Shown in pieces: positions 17,452-26,694 of a stretch of 52,224 bases of DNA. The notes beneath the pieces were generated by a model. It was given only the letters and a program-made list of their open reading frames with translations. It did not search any database and was not told the DNA's origin. A program made the translations under genes and the position numbers. Origin of the DNA: Oscillospiraceae bacterium (GTDB lineage: Bacteria; Bacillota; Clostridia; TANB77; CAG-508); assembly GCA_009785865.1 (NCBI GenBank), contig WQVL01000001.1, positions 122,383 through 174,606 of the forward strand, read 5' to 3'. The first letter of the stretch is position 1. Every line of letters starts with the position of its first letter.

Positions 17452-18676
17452 AAAAATTATCAGAAAAAACGTGGAATTTTATAGATGAGCATAAAGTAAC
17501 AATATTTCTTTTTATATTAATTATATTGTCCGGACTACTGAGATTTTCTTTTTTCGGGATAGAATCTGGAGATTACAGACATCATTTGTCTCATTGGTTT
17601 AATGCGCTTTCTGAAGCGCGGAGGAATTGCGGGAATAGGTCAAACTATAGGAAATTATAATAACCCATACATAACTTTAATTGCAATTCTAACATATTTG
17701 CCGTTTGATTCATTAATATCGATAAAAGTATTGTCATTGATATTTGATTATATATGCGCGTTTGCTGCAATGGCGATAGTGTATAATATATTAAAAACAA
17801 ATAAAAATAGAAAATTATATGCATATCTAACATTTATAGCTGTGATTTTCTTGCCAACAGTGGTGCTGAACTCATCTGCGTGGGCGCAATCAGATGCTAT
17901 ATATGTGGCGTTTATGCTTATATCATTAGCATTTTTACTTGAAGAAAAATATTTCAAATCATTTATATTTCTAGGAATAGCATTTGCATTCAAGTTACAA
18001 TTCATATTCATATTACCTCTTTTTGTATTGCTATATATTAGTAACCGAAAGTTTCCGATTTACTATTTTTTAATAATACCAGTAGTTAATTTTATACTTT
18101 CTTTACCAGCAATAATAGCAGGAAGGCCGTTTTTTAGTTTTATTACTATATATTTGGAACAAACATCTACTTATACTTATACTGTGAGTAGGAATTTCCC
18201 TTCCTTTTATAGCATATTTTTTGAGACACAGCACACAATGGTAATGTCACCGGGTGTACATATGTCAAGAGCTGGAATATTATTTACTTTAACAATATTT
18301 GTGATAGCAGCATTTATTGTTCTCTATAAAAAAGTTCAATTTGATAAAGAAAGAATCATTGAGTTTGCATTATGGTCAATTATGATTTCAACATTCTTTT
18401 TACCTCAGATGCATGATAGATACTTATTTGCAGGAGATATTATAAGTATAATATATTTTGCAGTAAAAAGAAAAAATCTATATATTCCATTGGCTATTAA
18501 TTTTATCTCGCTATATACATATACAAATTTCTTATATGTAATTCGGACCAATACCGATGTATGCAGTTTCACTCCTATACTTTGTGGTAATTATTAAGTT
18601 TACAAAAGATATATTTGAACCGATATTCAGCGAAGAGTTAAGTAATAAGAATAATAAAAGAACAATTATTAGTTGA
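17448..18676 (+). CDS. GT-C membrane glycosyltransferase with two CGG +1 sites
   Basis: Multi-pass integral membrane transferase of about 408 aa using lipid-linked sugars. The first loop has DYRHHLSHW (Asp-rich GT-C loop), later WAQSDAIYV, and MHDRYLF, typical of mannosyltransferase-like GT-C enzymes, with about ten helices. Two in-frame CGG codons break it. At 17619, LSEA(C)GGIAGIGQ restores the frame (Gly 58). At 18544, LYVI(C)GPIPMYA continues (Gly 366) to the TGA at 18674-18676. Neither three-way break shows other damage. TTG 17448 overlaps the queH stop. Substrate is unknown. Confidence 0.8.
17619..17622 (+). other. CGGA +1 recoding site 1 in the GT-C gene
   Basis: GCG-CGG-AGG-AAT becomes GCG-(C)-GGA-GGA-ATT, giving SEAGGIAGIGQ. 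Confidence 0.8.
18544..18547 (+). other. CGGA +1 recoding site 2 in the GT-C gene
   Basis: ATT-CGG-ACC becomes ATT-(C)-GGA-CCA; the new frame adds a last membrane helix and a charged tail. In frame 0 the protein ends in 18 codons of unrelated sequence. Confidence 0.75.
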
Positions 18677-18733
18677 TGGGAATAATTAGAACCAATTATT
18701 CTGACAGAGGATAAGGCAAAGGAATAAGTTTAC

Positions 18734-18778
18734 ATATATAACAGAATCATTGACTTTTCAGTGGTTCTGTTATATATT
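18734..18778 (+). promoter_or_regulatory. Promoter of the ROK cassette inside a 13-bp hairpin
   Basis: TTGACT (18750-18755), 17 bases, TATATT (18773-18778). The region also forms perfect 13-base arms (18734-18746 and 18765-18777), so the -35 sits in the loop. No T-run follows; it may act as an operator, or as a weak terminator for the gene before. Confidence 0.5.
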
Positions 18779-18909
18779 ATGTGCACAAAACATAAAGGAG
18801 GGTTGCCGCTATGAAGTAAATATTTTGTAGCAAAGAAAGTGACATCAATTTTGCAACACAAAAAGTGAGAGCGAAAAATTAATTCGCAAATGAACAGGAG
18901 GAACAACTC

Positions 18910-20027
18910 ATGCAACATGTAACAGAATTTGTAGGAGGAGTAGATTTCGGAGCCAGTCACCTAGGATTTGTTGTAACAGACGGAAAAGGCAATGTGCTTT
19001 ACCGGAAGTTCGTCGATGTAGAATTTGATGACTATAGCGATGTAAAAGGTCCAGGTGGATTATCTGAAAAAGAAGCGGCCATTTTTAACACTATGATGGG
19101 GTTAATACAGGGCTATGAAGACAACAATGTTAAGAGTCGCATTACAGACCTTACAATTGGAGTTCCAGGGGTACCAATTGGCACTAACATCTTAAGTTTT
19201 GCCAATTTGCCGGGAATAAAGGACTTTGATATTGGAATACCTTTTAGGAATAATTTTACCAATATGGGTCTAAGGTCCGAAACAGCAATACATGTAATAA
19301 ACGACGGTGTTGCGAATGCGTCCTTTGAAATGGTCGCTGAAGTAGGCCAGCTACAAGGCGTTGAATTTGGAGCTATTTATGGTCTGGGAAGTGGACTTGC
19401 AACTTCGCTGATCCTATATGGAAAAATTCGTCGTTCCGAGGGCGGGCATGTTATTATCAATTTCCAGGCAGACATGGAAGCAGACAAGTGCGGATGTCCA
19501 TTGTACGGATGTTCTGAGGTATACAGCTCTGTGAAGACCTTAAGGCAAAGGATAAGCAGACTATTTGGCCTTAGAGTAAGCAAGAATAAGGAGACTGACC
19601 AAACAATATTTGCGGTAAAGACCTAGAGTTCGTATTGAACTCAATCTATAACCGTCAACATTCAGAACTTCTTGCACGGCAGCTTGCGAATGGCGAAAAC
19701 AAAACGCCTAATATCGCAGAACTCTTTAAGCTTGAACATGCTCAGCAAATTATTGAGTGGCACCAAAGGTGGATGAATGCTATAATCGCGATTCTTATAA
19801 GTAATGTTAATTTACTTGGTATAGATTCGTTTGTCATAGCTGGGAGTGGTGGCTTTGTTTTGACTCCCGAAGATGTTGCGACAATAACGGAAAAGGTTAC
19901 TGGTCAAAACAACTACTACCAAGGTACACGCCAAATTAAAGTTGTTATAACTAATAACATTAAGGAAGCAGGAGCAATTGGAGCGGCGTTGTACCCGTTT
20001 GCAAAAAAACTGGGTTACGCAGCATAA
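18910..20027 (+). CDS. ROK-family sugar kinase-like protein (cassette gene, frame break at 19612)
   Basis: ASKHA-fold protein, about 371 aa over both parts. N-terminal phosphate loop FVGGVDFGASHLGF, the ADP/sugar region with HVINDGVANA and YGLGSGLATS, then a zinc-type CGCPLYGCSE. CGG at 19003 is in frame as Arg (VLYRKF) and not shifted. A frame break of -1 (or +2) is needed at 19611-19614: ATA-TTT-GCG-GTA in frame 1 must become GGT-AAA-GAC-CTA. The second part ends AGAIGAALYPF, the usual ROK C-terminus. Possibly one missing base. ATG 18910 follows AGGAGGAACAACTC. GC-rich codons relative to neighbours. A pseudogene is possible. Confidence 0.7.
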
Positions 20028-20071
20028 ATTTTTTGAAGCAAAATTAATAAACTAAAACAACCCGAATCATG

Positions 20072-20098
20072 GCACCCTAATTTATTTAGGGTGCTTTC
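20072..20098 (+). terminator. Terminator of the ROK cassette
   Basis: GCACCCTAA (20072-20080) pairs with TTAGGGTGC (20086-20094), then TTTC. Confidence 0.85.
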
Positions 20099-20146
20099 TA
20101 ATTTATTGCTTACTTTGCTCTCTGTGGTTGAAGAGGTTATGTCAGC

Positions 20147-20175
20147 TTGTTTTTTAAAAATACAAATGATATAAT
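20147..20175 (+). promoter_or_regulatory. Promoter of polA
   Basis: TTGTTT (20147-20152), 17 bases, TATAAT (20170-20175). Confidence 0.55.
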
Positions 20176-20235
20176 TTCATAAATATATAGAAAAGGAGTG
20201 AGCCCGGGAGGATATATTACTCGGCTAAGATATAG

Positions 20236-22908
20236 ATGAAAAAACTGTTATTAATTGATGGAAATAGCATAGTAAATAGAGCGTTTTATGGAATAATGGG
20301 GAATAAAATGCTAATGACATCTGATGGAACATATACTAACGCAGTGTATGGATTTTTAAGCATACTATTTAGAATAGTAGAGGATTTAAATCCTGAGTAT
20401 TTGGCGGTAGCTTTTGATTTGAAAGGACCTACTAAGAGACATGAACTATATAAAGAATATAAAGCCACACGAAAAGGAATGCCAGATGAATTAGCAAGTC
20501 AATTACCTATATTAAAAGAAGTATTACAAGCAATGAATATCCATATTGTAGAGCAGCAAGGGTATGAAGCTGATGACATTATAGGAACGTTAGCAAAAAA
20601 AGGAGAAGAGAAAGAATTAGAAACAATTATTCTAACAGGTGATAAAGATAGTTTTCAGCTAATTAGTAATCATATAAAAGTGAGAATGCCAAGAACTAAA
20701 GCTGGAAAAACAGAAACAGAAGATTATACGACAGAGAAAATATTAGAAGAATATGGACTAACACCAACAGATTTAATTGAAGTAAAAGGATTGATGGGTG
20801 ACAGTTCAGATAATATACCAGGAATACCAGGAGTAGGAGAAAAAACTGCCCTAACGCTTATTAAAGACTATAAGTCAATTGATGGAGTATATGAGAATAT
20901 AGAAGAAATTAAAGGTAAGCTTAAAGAGAAGTTGGCGGAGAATAAGGAACTTGCATATTTATCAAAAGAGTTAGGAACAATTGATACAGATGTTCCTGTT
21001 AATAAAGAAATAGAAGATATTGAAGTTCAAGAGTGGGACAAAGTGCAAGTGTTAGAAATATTTAAGAATCTTAAATTTAATAGGTTTATTGATAGATTTA
21101 ATCTTGAAGAGGGAATAAGCTCAGGAGAAAAAGTGAAGATAGAGGTAGAGTGCAAAAGAATCGAGACTGACGAAGAGACTAAACAAATTAAAGAGGCTAT
21201 TAACAAAGATAAAAAAATCTATTATTACTTAAGCAATGAAGAAATATCAATTTTTATACCTGAAAATAATAAATCATATTGTTCGAAGAATATTTCGGAT
21301 TTTAAAGAGATTTTTGAGAATAAAGACATATTGAAGTGTGGGTATAAGCAAAAAGAAGACTATATGCTACTTAAGGGGCAAGGAATTGAAGTAGACAACT
21401 TAATGTTTGATGTAGAAATAGCAGGATATATTTTAAATTCAAATATAAATAAATACCCATTAGAGTATTTATCAAACGAGTATTTGAATTTTGATATAGA
21501 AGGATATATGGCAGACATGGGAGCTGAAGAAAAGCCAGAAGCACAAATGAATTTGTTTGATGCTGTGGTGGAAGATTCTTCTGATGCAGAAATTCTTGAA
21601 AGGGATATTCTAAAACATGGTATATATGCATATGTTATAAAAGAACTTCATGAGATCCTTATAAAGAAAATGGAAGAAGAGAATGTGCTGGAACTATTTG
21701 AGAAAATAGAAATGCCTTTGTCAGAAGTATTAGCAAATATGCAACATCTTGGAATACATGTTGATAAAGAAGAACTAAAGACTTATGGAACGATTCTGAA
21801 AGAAAGACTAGATAAATTAACTGAAGAGATATATGGATTGACAGATGAAGAGTTTAATATAAATTCACCAAAACAATTAGGAGAAGTTTTGTTTGAAAAG
21901 TTGCGGATTACCTTCCGTAAAGAAAACGAAATCAGGATATTCAACAGATAGTGATGTTTTGAAAAAACTTCAAAATGAACATCCAATTGTAGAGAAAGTA
22001 TTAGAGTATAGACGGGCTTGCGAAACTGTATTCTACATATGTAGAAGGCCTAATAACATGTATAGATGAAACTACTCGGAAGGATACATTCTAGTTTACA
22101 CCAAACAGTAACTACAACAGGAAGAATAAGTAGTACAGAACCAAATCTGCAAAACATACCTACAAGAATAGAACTAGGAAAAAAACTGAGAAAAGCTTTC
22201 AAACCTGAAAACGGGTTTGTATATATAGATGCAGATTATTCTCAAATAGAACTTAGAATATTAGCTCATATTTCAGAAGATATAGATATGATAAAAGCAT
22301 TTAATAATGATGAAGATATACATGCTCAAGCTGCTTCAAAAGTGTTTGGAATTCCATTAAATGAAGTGACAGAAGAAGAAAGATTTAAAGCGAAAGCTGT
22401 AAATTTTGGTATAGTTTATGGGATAAGTGACTATGGGCTTTCAGAGCAGATTAAAGTGCCTAAGAAGGTTGCTAAACAATATATAGAAGACTATTTAGAT
22501 AAGTATAGTGGAATAAAGAATTTTATGCATGAGGTTGTAGAGACTGCGAAAAAAGATGGCTATGTTCAAACACTATACAATAGGAGAAGATATGTCCCGG
22601 AATTAAATTCTAACAACTATGTAGTAAGACAATTTGGGCATAGAGTAGCAATGAATACTCCTATACAGGGAACGGCTGCAGATATAATAAAGATAGCTAT
22701 GATAAATGTTCATAGAAGACTAAAAGAAGAAAAATTGAAATCTAAATTAATTTTACAAGTTCATGACGAATTATTAATTGAGGCAGAAGAGAGTGAAAAA
22801 GAGCTTGTAAAAAACATATTGAAAAATGAAATGGAAAGTGTTATAAAGTTAAAGGTTCCTTTGAAAGCAGATTTATCTGAAGGGCATACTTGGTACGAAG
22901 CAAAGTAG
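20236..22908 (+). CDS. polA: DNA polymerase I with three CGG +1 sites
   Basis: 889 aa. N-terminal 5'-3' exonuclease domain (LLIDGNSIVNRAFYG, GYEADDIIGTLAKK, GDSSDNIPGIPG), a degenerate proofreading domain, and the polymerase domain. Motifs A (DADYSQIELRILAH), B (KAVNFGIVYG) and C (LQVHDELL) are intact. CGG 21904, 22013 and 22077 each break the frame; skipping each C gives FEKLGLPS (Gly 557), EYRGLAKLYSTY (Gly 593) and ETTGRIHSS (Gly 614), all conserved in PolA. The polymerase domain is made only if all three shifts succeed. The start ATG 20236 has its nearest GGGAGG 24 bases upstream, which is unusual. Repairs gaps and removes RNA primers. Confidence 0.93.
21904..21907 (+). other. CGGA +1 recoding site 1 in polA
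   Basis: TTG-CGG-ATT becomes TTG-(C)-GGA-TTA-CCT, the conserved KLGLP. Confidence 0.85.
22013..22016 (+). other. CGGG +1 recoding site 2 in polA
   Basis: AGA-CGG-GCT becomes AGA-(C)-GGG-CTT, giving YRGLAKL as in E. coli Pol I. Confidence 0.87.
22077..22080 (+). other. CGGA +1 recoding site 3 in polA
   Basis: ACT-CGG-AAG becomes ACT-(C)-GGA-AGG-ATA, giving TGRIHSS. It is 64 bases after site 2. Confidence 0.87.
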
Positions 22909-22950
22909 ATTTTTTTGCTAGCACTTACATAATTAACAAAGGAGAATGAT

Positions 22951-23517
22951 TTGAGAGGGTTAAAAATATTTTTTGTTGCATTAGCAATATTAGCAATTAC
23001 ATTATTTATATTGCTTCAGGTTGTTAGAGTACAAGATTTGATATTAAGAAGATGGTTTTTTCCGATAACATTTTCAGAATATGTAGAAAGATTTTCTGAA
23101 GAATTTGATGTAGATCCGCTACTCATGTATTCCATAATTAGAGCTGAAAGCGGATTTGAGCTTAGGTCTAGGTCGGAAGTTGGAGCAGTTGGATTAATGC
23201 AAGTAATGGAAGAAACGGGAATAGAAGTTGCAGAATTACTAGAAATAGACTTGTATGATTTAGATTTGTTATATGATCCAGAAATTAATATAAGAATAGG
23301 CATAGCATATTTTAGAATGTTAATGGATATATATGATAATAACATATTATTAGCAATACTCGCATATAATGCAGGAATGGGCAACGTTAATAGATGGATA
23401 GAGGACGGAACAATTAAAGAAACAGGAGAAGACTTAGAAAATGTTCCGTTTCCAGAGACGAATATGTATATACGTAGAGTTCTTAGGAATCATAGAATGT
23501 ATCAAGTCTTATACTAA
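22951..23517 (+). CDS. Soluble lytic transglycosylase-like murein hydrolase
   Basis: 188 aa with an N-terminal membrane anchor (about residues 3-25) and an SLT domain that cleaves peptidoglycan to anhydromuropeptides. Catalytic Glu in IIRAESGF, then SRSEVGAVGLMQVM and AILAYNAGMGNVNRW, and the tail ETNMYIRRVLRNHRMY. TTG start after AAAGGAGAATGAT. Adjoins polA but has its own RBS. No in-frame CGG. Confidence 0.88.
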   Translation: MRGLKIFFVALAILAITLFILLQVVRVQDLILRRWFFPITFSEYVERFSEEFDVDPLLMYSIIRAESGFELRSRSEVGAVGLMQVMEETGIEVAELLEIDLYDLDLLYDPEINIRIGIAYFRMLMDIYDNNILLAILAYNAGMGNVNRWIEDGTIKETGEDLENVPFPETNMYIRRVLRNHRMYQVLY

Positions 23518-23624
23518 TATTCTGCCCTGACAACTTTCTATCACTATTTTGTGGAAAAATGTTGCATACGTAAAAGTTATGTGATATATAATGAATAATA
23601 TAAAAATAATTTGGAGGTAAACAA

Positions 23625-24287
23625 ATGGAAGACAATAATGGAGAAAACATGGGAAATCAAGGTGGCCCATCAGGAAACTTTATGGATAAAGTAAAACCAG
23701 TACTTGTGAAAGTAAAAGACTTAGCAATTAAATATAAAATAATAGTAATTGCTGTAGTAGCTGTAATAGTTCTTGCTATCGTAGCACTGGCTGTAATTCC
23801 AAGAAGTCCTCAAAGAGCTGTTAGAAATTACTTAAGAGCAATTGAAAATGAAAATGCAAGACAATTACTAAGAAATATGGATCTAACAGGTTCTGCAGCA
23901 GTGGGAATGTCTATAAACAGGAGAGGAAATATTGACTGGTCTTTGTTCAATGATAACCTTAGAGATGCAAGAAGAGACTCAGATATACAAGAAGCTATAG
24001 AAGAAGCAAGAGAGCAGTTACTAGATGACGGAATGGAAGACATGTCAGATCTTAGAATAGAAAACATAGAGATCAGAGATGTTAGAAGAGAAAGAGACAA
24101 TAGAAACATAAACAGAGTTAGAGTTAGAGTAACTGTAGTTTATGATGGAGATAGAGAGCGTCTAGATTTTGATTTCTATACAATGAGAAGAGGATTAAAC
24201 CACTTCGTAATCATGGACGATGGAGCTTCATTCAGTTTAACACCTAGAACAAATCCTTGGGATATGGATTGGGACTGGGATTGGTAA
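23625..24287 (+). CDS. Membrane-anchored protein with an NTF2-like domain and W/D tail
   Basis: 220 aa. Cytoplasmic Gly/Asn-rich start, one membrane helix (about 40-60), then an extracellular domain PQRAVRNYLRAIENENARQ of the DUF4878/lumazine-binding-like NTF2 type, followed by the RDVRRERD-type basic motif shared with the next gene. It ends in a short W/D-rich tail, WDMDWDWDW. ATG 23625 follows TTGGAGG. It is a paralogue of the next gene. No role known. Confidence 0.65.
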   Translation: MEDNNGENMGNQGGPSGNFMDKVKPVLVKVKDLAIKYKIIVIAVVAVIVLAIVALAVIPRSPQRAVRNYLRAIENENARQLLRNMDLTGSAAVGMSINRRGNIDWSLFNDNLRDARRDSDIQEAIEEAREQLLDDGMEDMSDLRIENIEIRDVRRERDNRNINRVRVRVTVVYDGDRERLDFDFYTMRRGLNHFVIMDDGASFSLTPRTNPWDMDWDWDW

Positions 24288-24309
24288 TTAGAAACATAAA
24301 GATAAATAC

Positions 24310-24338
24310 AAAAACCTGCTTAAGCAAGCAGGTTTTTT
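24310..24338 (+). terminator. Terminator after the first W/D paralogue
   Basis: AAAACCTGCTT pairs with AAGCAGGTTTT, with a T run. Confidence 0.85.
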
Positions 24339-24446
24339 GTTGACTAAAAGATAAATTGGAACAATGATAAAATAAGAAGGATTTTCACTAACTTTGTTGA
24401 AATATAAAATAGGAGAAAAAATATATAGAATTGAGAGGAGTACAAA

Positions 24447-25193
24447 ATGTTTAGAACAAAAAAATTATTAATAATACTGATAGCAGTATTAGTAGTAGCT
24501 ATAATTGCAGCAGTAGCAGGTGGAGTGTTTTTCATTCTAAGTAGAGGAGCGAGTAGTGGTAGCGGTAGTGGCAATGCCAATAGTCCTGAAGATGTAGTTA
24601 TTGGATTTATAAGAGCGCTTGAAAGAGCAGATGGAAGTCAAGCAGTAAGATACGTAGATGTTGTAGGAGAAACTGCTTTTAGGGAATCTCATAATAGTAG
24701 AGCTCAATTTGACGCTAGTTTGTTTGATGAAAATTATAGAGAAGCAAGTAGAGATATTGACAGAATTGATATAGAAGATTTTGAAGAAGAGTTCATAGAC
24801 GCTATTGACGATTTAGATGTATCAGATTTTAGCGTAGAGGAGATATACATCAGAGATGTAAGAAGAGAAAGTGACAATAGCAGCATACACAGAGTTAGAG
24901 CAAGAGTAGATGTTGTGGTTAATGGAGAAGAAGAAAGATTAGACTTAGTATTCTATACTATGGAACGAGCTGGAAATCATTATATAATTGGAGGAGACGG
25001 TATTGGTGAGTTGTTCTGGGTAATACAGTTTGCTAGTTGGGATTGGGACGATGACTGGTGGAATGACGATTGGGGCTGGGACGATGACTGGTTCGATGAC
25101 GACTGGGATTGGGACGATGATTGGTTCGATCTTGACGATTGGGATTGGGATGATGACTGGTTCGATCTTGATGATTGGGACTGGGACTGGTAA
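24447..25193 (+). CDS. Paralogue with a long Trp/Asp repeat tail
   Basis: 248 aa. N-terminal membrane helix (about 6-28), Gly/Ser linker, an NTF2-like domain (EDVVIGFIRALERADGSQ), a second domain with RDVRRESDNSS as in the previous gene, then about 50 C-terminal residues made almost only of Trp, Asp and some Phe and Leu. The tail is exported and highly acidic. ATG 24447 follows GAGAGGAG. Expanded from the short tail of the preceding paralogue. Confidence 0.65.
   Translation: MFRTKKLLIILIAVLVVAIIAAVAGGVFFILSRGASSGSGSGNANSPEDVVIGFIRALERADGSQAVRYVDVVGETAFRESHNSRAQFDASLFDENYREASRDIDRIDIEDFEEEFIDAIDDLDVSDFSVEEIYIRDVRRESDNSSIHRVRARVDVVVNGEEERLDLVFYTMERAGNHYIIGGDGIGELFWVIQFASWDWDDDWWNDDWGWDDDWFDDDWDWDDDWFDLDDWDWDDDWFDLDDWDWDW
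25087..25190 (+). repeat. In-frame 36-base tandem repeat encoding the W/D tail
   Basis: Imperfect repeats built on TGG-GAC/GAT and TGGTTCGAT units with a period of about 36 bases, encoding DWDWDDDWFDLD-like units. All variation is at third positions or keeps Asp and Trp. Confidence 0.75.
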
Positions 25194-25215
25194 TTAGAAA
25201 TATAAAAATGCACAC

Positions 25216-25246
25216 AAAAACCTGCTAATATTAGCAGGTTTTTGTG
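25216..25246 (+). terminator. Terminator after the W/D-tail gene
   Basis: AACCTGCTAA (25219-25228) pairs with TTAGCAGGTT (25231-25240), followed by T residues. Confidence 0.85.
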
Positions 25247-25311
25247 TTCTAAAAAAGACAAGACCTGAATATATATTAAAGTACAAGGATAACCTTGAGG
25301 GAGGTATACAT

Positions 25312-25608
25312 ATGACTATTGAAGAGAAGAGGCAAATGAATAATAGTGTTATTCAAAATTTGATTTTAGAAAACAGAGGAAAATTAAGCATGTCCGGAGT
25401 ATTAGACGTTTTAAGCTTTGATGATCAGGTGGTAATAGTAGAAACTGATTTGGGATTATTAAACGTAAAAGGAGAGAACTTGAGAATAAATAAGCTTAGT
25501 CTTGATACAACAGAAGTTATTGTAGAAGGTGAAATATATAGCTTAGCATATTCAGATAAAGGGCCAGACAGAAAAAATGGTGGACTAATGGGAAAAATAT
25601 TTAAATAG
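25312..25608 (+). CDS. yabP: Sporulation protein YabP
   Basis: 98 aa. Opening of NRGKLSMSGVLDVLSFDDQ and the VVETDLGLLNVKGENLRINKLSL core are those of YabP/YqfC spore coat-linked proteins. ATG 25312 after GGGAGGTATACAT. Its TAG is followed four bases later by yabQ. In B. subtilis yabP and yabQ lie beside divIC; the same order is kept here, so the organism belongs to a spore-forming lineage. Confidence 0.85.
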   Translation: MTIEEKRQMNNSVIQNLILENRGKLSMSGVLDVLSFDDQVVIVETDLGLLNVKGENLRINKLSLDTTEVIVEGEIYSLAYSDKGPDRKNGGLMGKIFK

Positions 25609-25612
25609 GGTG

Positions 25613-26146
25613 ATGTATTTGAATAATCAAGCATACATATTTGTAATTTTCATATTATATGGTTTTTTAACAGGTCTACTGTTTGATGTTTTTAGAGTGC
25701 TAAGAAAAAGTTTTAAAACACCTGATTTTTTAACACATATACACGATATTGTTTTTTGGGTAATAGTGGGAATTACATTATTGTTTACGATTTTTAGATT
25801 TAACAATGGAGAGCTTAGAGGTTATATATTCATTGGAGTAGTACTAGGTGCTTTGTTTTATTTGTTACTATTTAGCAAAGCATTTCTTAAAGTAAGCACA
25901 TCAATTATAGAAATTATAAAAACCACAGTTGGAACCTTTATTATAAGGCCTATCAAGATAGTACTAAGTCTTTTACTAAAAATCATTTTCAGACCATTTT
26001 CTTTTGTTTTCGCAAAATTTAGGAAAATATTTACAAAATTTATTTTAATTACCAATAAAACACACGAAGGGTTGAAGGCGTTGAAAATCAACCGTTTAAA
26101 AGGTTTGAGCACAAAAGAAAAACATCGAAAAAAGGGTGAATCATGA
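25613..26146 (+). CDS. yabQ: Spore cortex biosynthesis membrane protein YabQ
   Basis: About 177 aa. Three or four N-terminal membrane helices (QAYIFVIFILYGFLTGLLFD, VFWVIVGITLLFT, FIGVVLGALFYLLLF), then a long basic tail, as in YabQ. Its start is ambiguous (GTG 25610, ATG 25613, TTG 25619); ATG 25613 is chosen. Required for spore cortex formation in B. subtilis. TGA overlaps a short ATG frame downstream. Confidence 0.8.
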   Translation: MYLNNQAYIFVIFILYGFLTGLLFDVFRVLRKSFKTPDFLTHIHDIVFWVIVGITLLFTIFRFNNGELRGYIFIGVVLGALFYLLLFSKAFLKVSTSIIEIIKTTVGTFIIRPIKIVLSLLLKIIFRPFSFVFAKFRKIFTKFILITNKTHEGLKALKINRLKGLSTKEKHRKKGES

Positions 26147-26190
26147 AAAAATTAAAAGAAAATTCATGGAAAAAGAAGGATTTCGCATAA
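26143..26190 (+). CDS. Possible 15-residue peptide between yabQ and divIC
   Basis: ATG 26143 overlaps the yabQ stop and follows AAAGGGTGA. Reads MKKLKENSWKKKDFA. It may merely be the remains of the intergenic spacer. Confidence 0.2.
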   Translation: MKKLKENSWKKKDFA

Positions 26191-26245
26191 ATATGTTGAA
26201 ATATATTAAGAGAACAAAATTATTTATATGGAGAGAAATACACAA

Positions 26246-26530
26246 ATGATAAAAGTGTTAAAATCAAAAAAGTTTTTAAAAAAAATATTACTGTTAGCTG
26301 TAATTATATACATTACATACTTATTTATTAGTCAGCAAAGAATATTAGATTCATATAGGTTAGCAGAACGTCATTACACAGAGCAAGCTGAAGCCAAAAG
26401 TATTCACAGAGATTCTTTGGCGACAACTAGGGCTAATATCGATTCTATAGAATACATAGAGCAGATGGCAAGGGAAAAGCTGGACATGTTTCTTCCTAAC
26501 GAAAGAGTCTATGTGAATGTTACAAGATAA
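26246..26530 (+). CDS. divIC: Septum formation initiator, DivIC/FtsB type
   Basis: About 94 aa. Single membrane helix (ILLLAVIIYITYLFI) followed by a coiled coil and the C-terminal YIEQMAREKLDMFLPNERVYV, which matches the conserved end of the DivIC/FtsL family. Binds FtsL and the divisome. ATG 26246 is about 10 bases after GGAGAG; ATG 26228 is upstream of that RBS. The yabP-yabQ-divIC order is as in Bacilli and Clostridia. Confidence 0.8.
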   Translation: MIKVLKSKKFLKKILLLAVIIYITYLFISQQRILDSYRLAERHYTEQAEAKSIHRDSLATTRANIDSIEYIEQMAREKLDMFLPNERVYVNVTR

Positions 26531-26694
26531 ATATTTATATATGTGAATTAAGGGTCGGCATCATGTCGTCCCACTTTATTAGCAAAAAACCGATTCATAT
26601 ATTATTTCTATCAATTTAAATCTTTAGGTATTCACGTTTATCATTAATATTAATGTAAAAAGCGACACTAAGTCGTATTTAAGGGGGCATAAAA

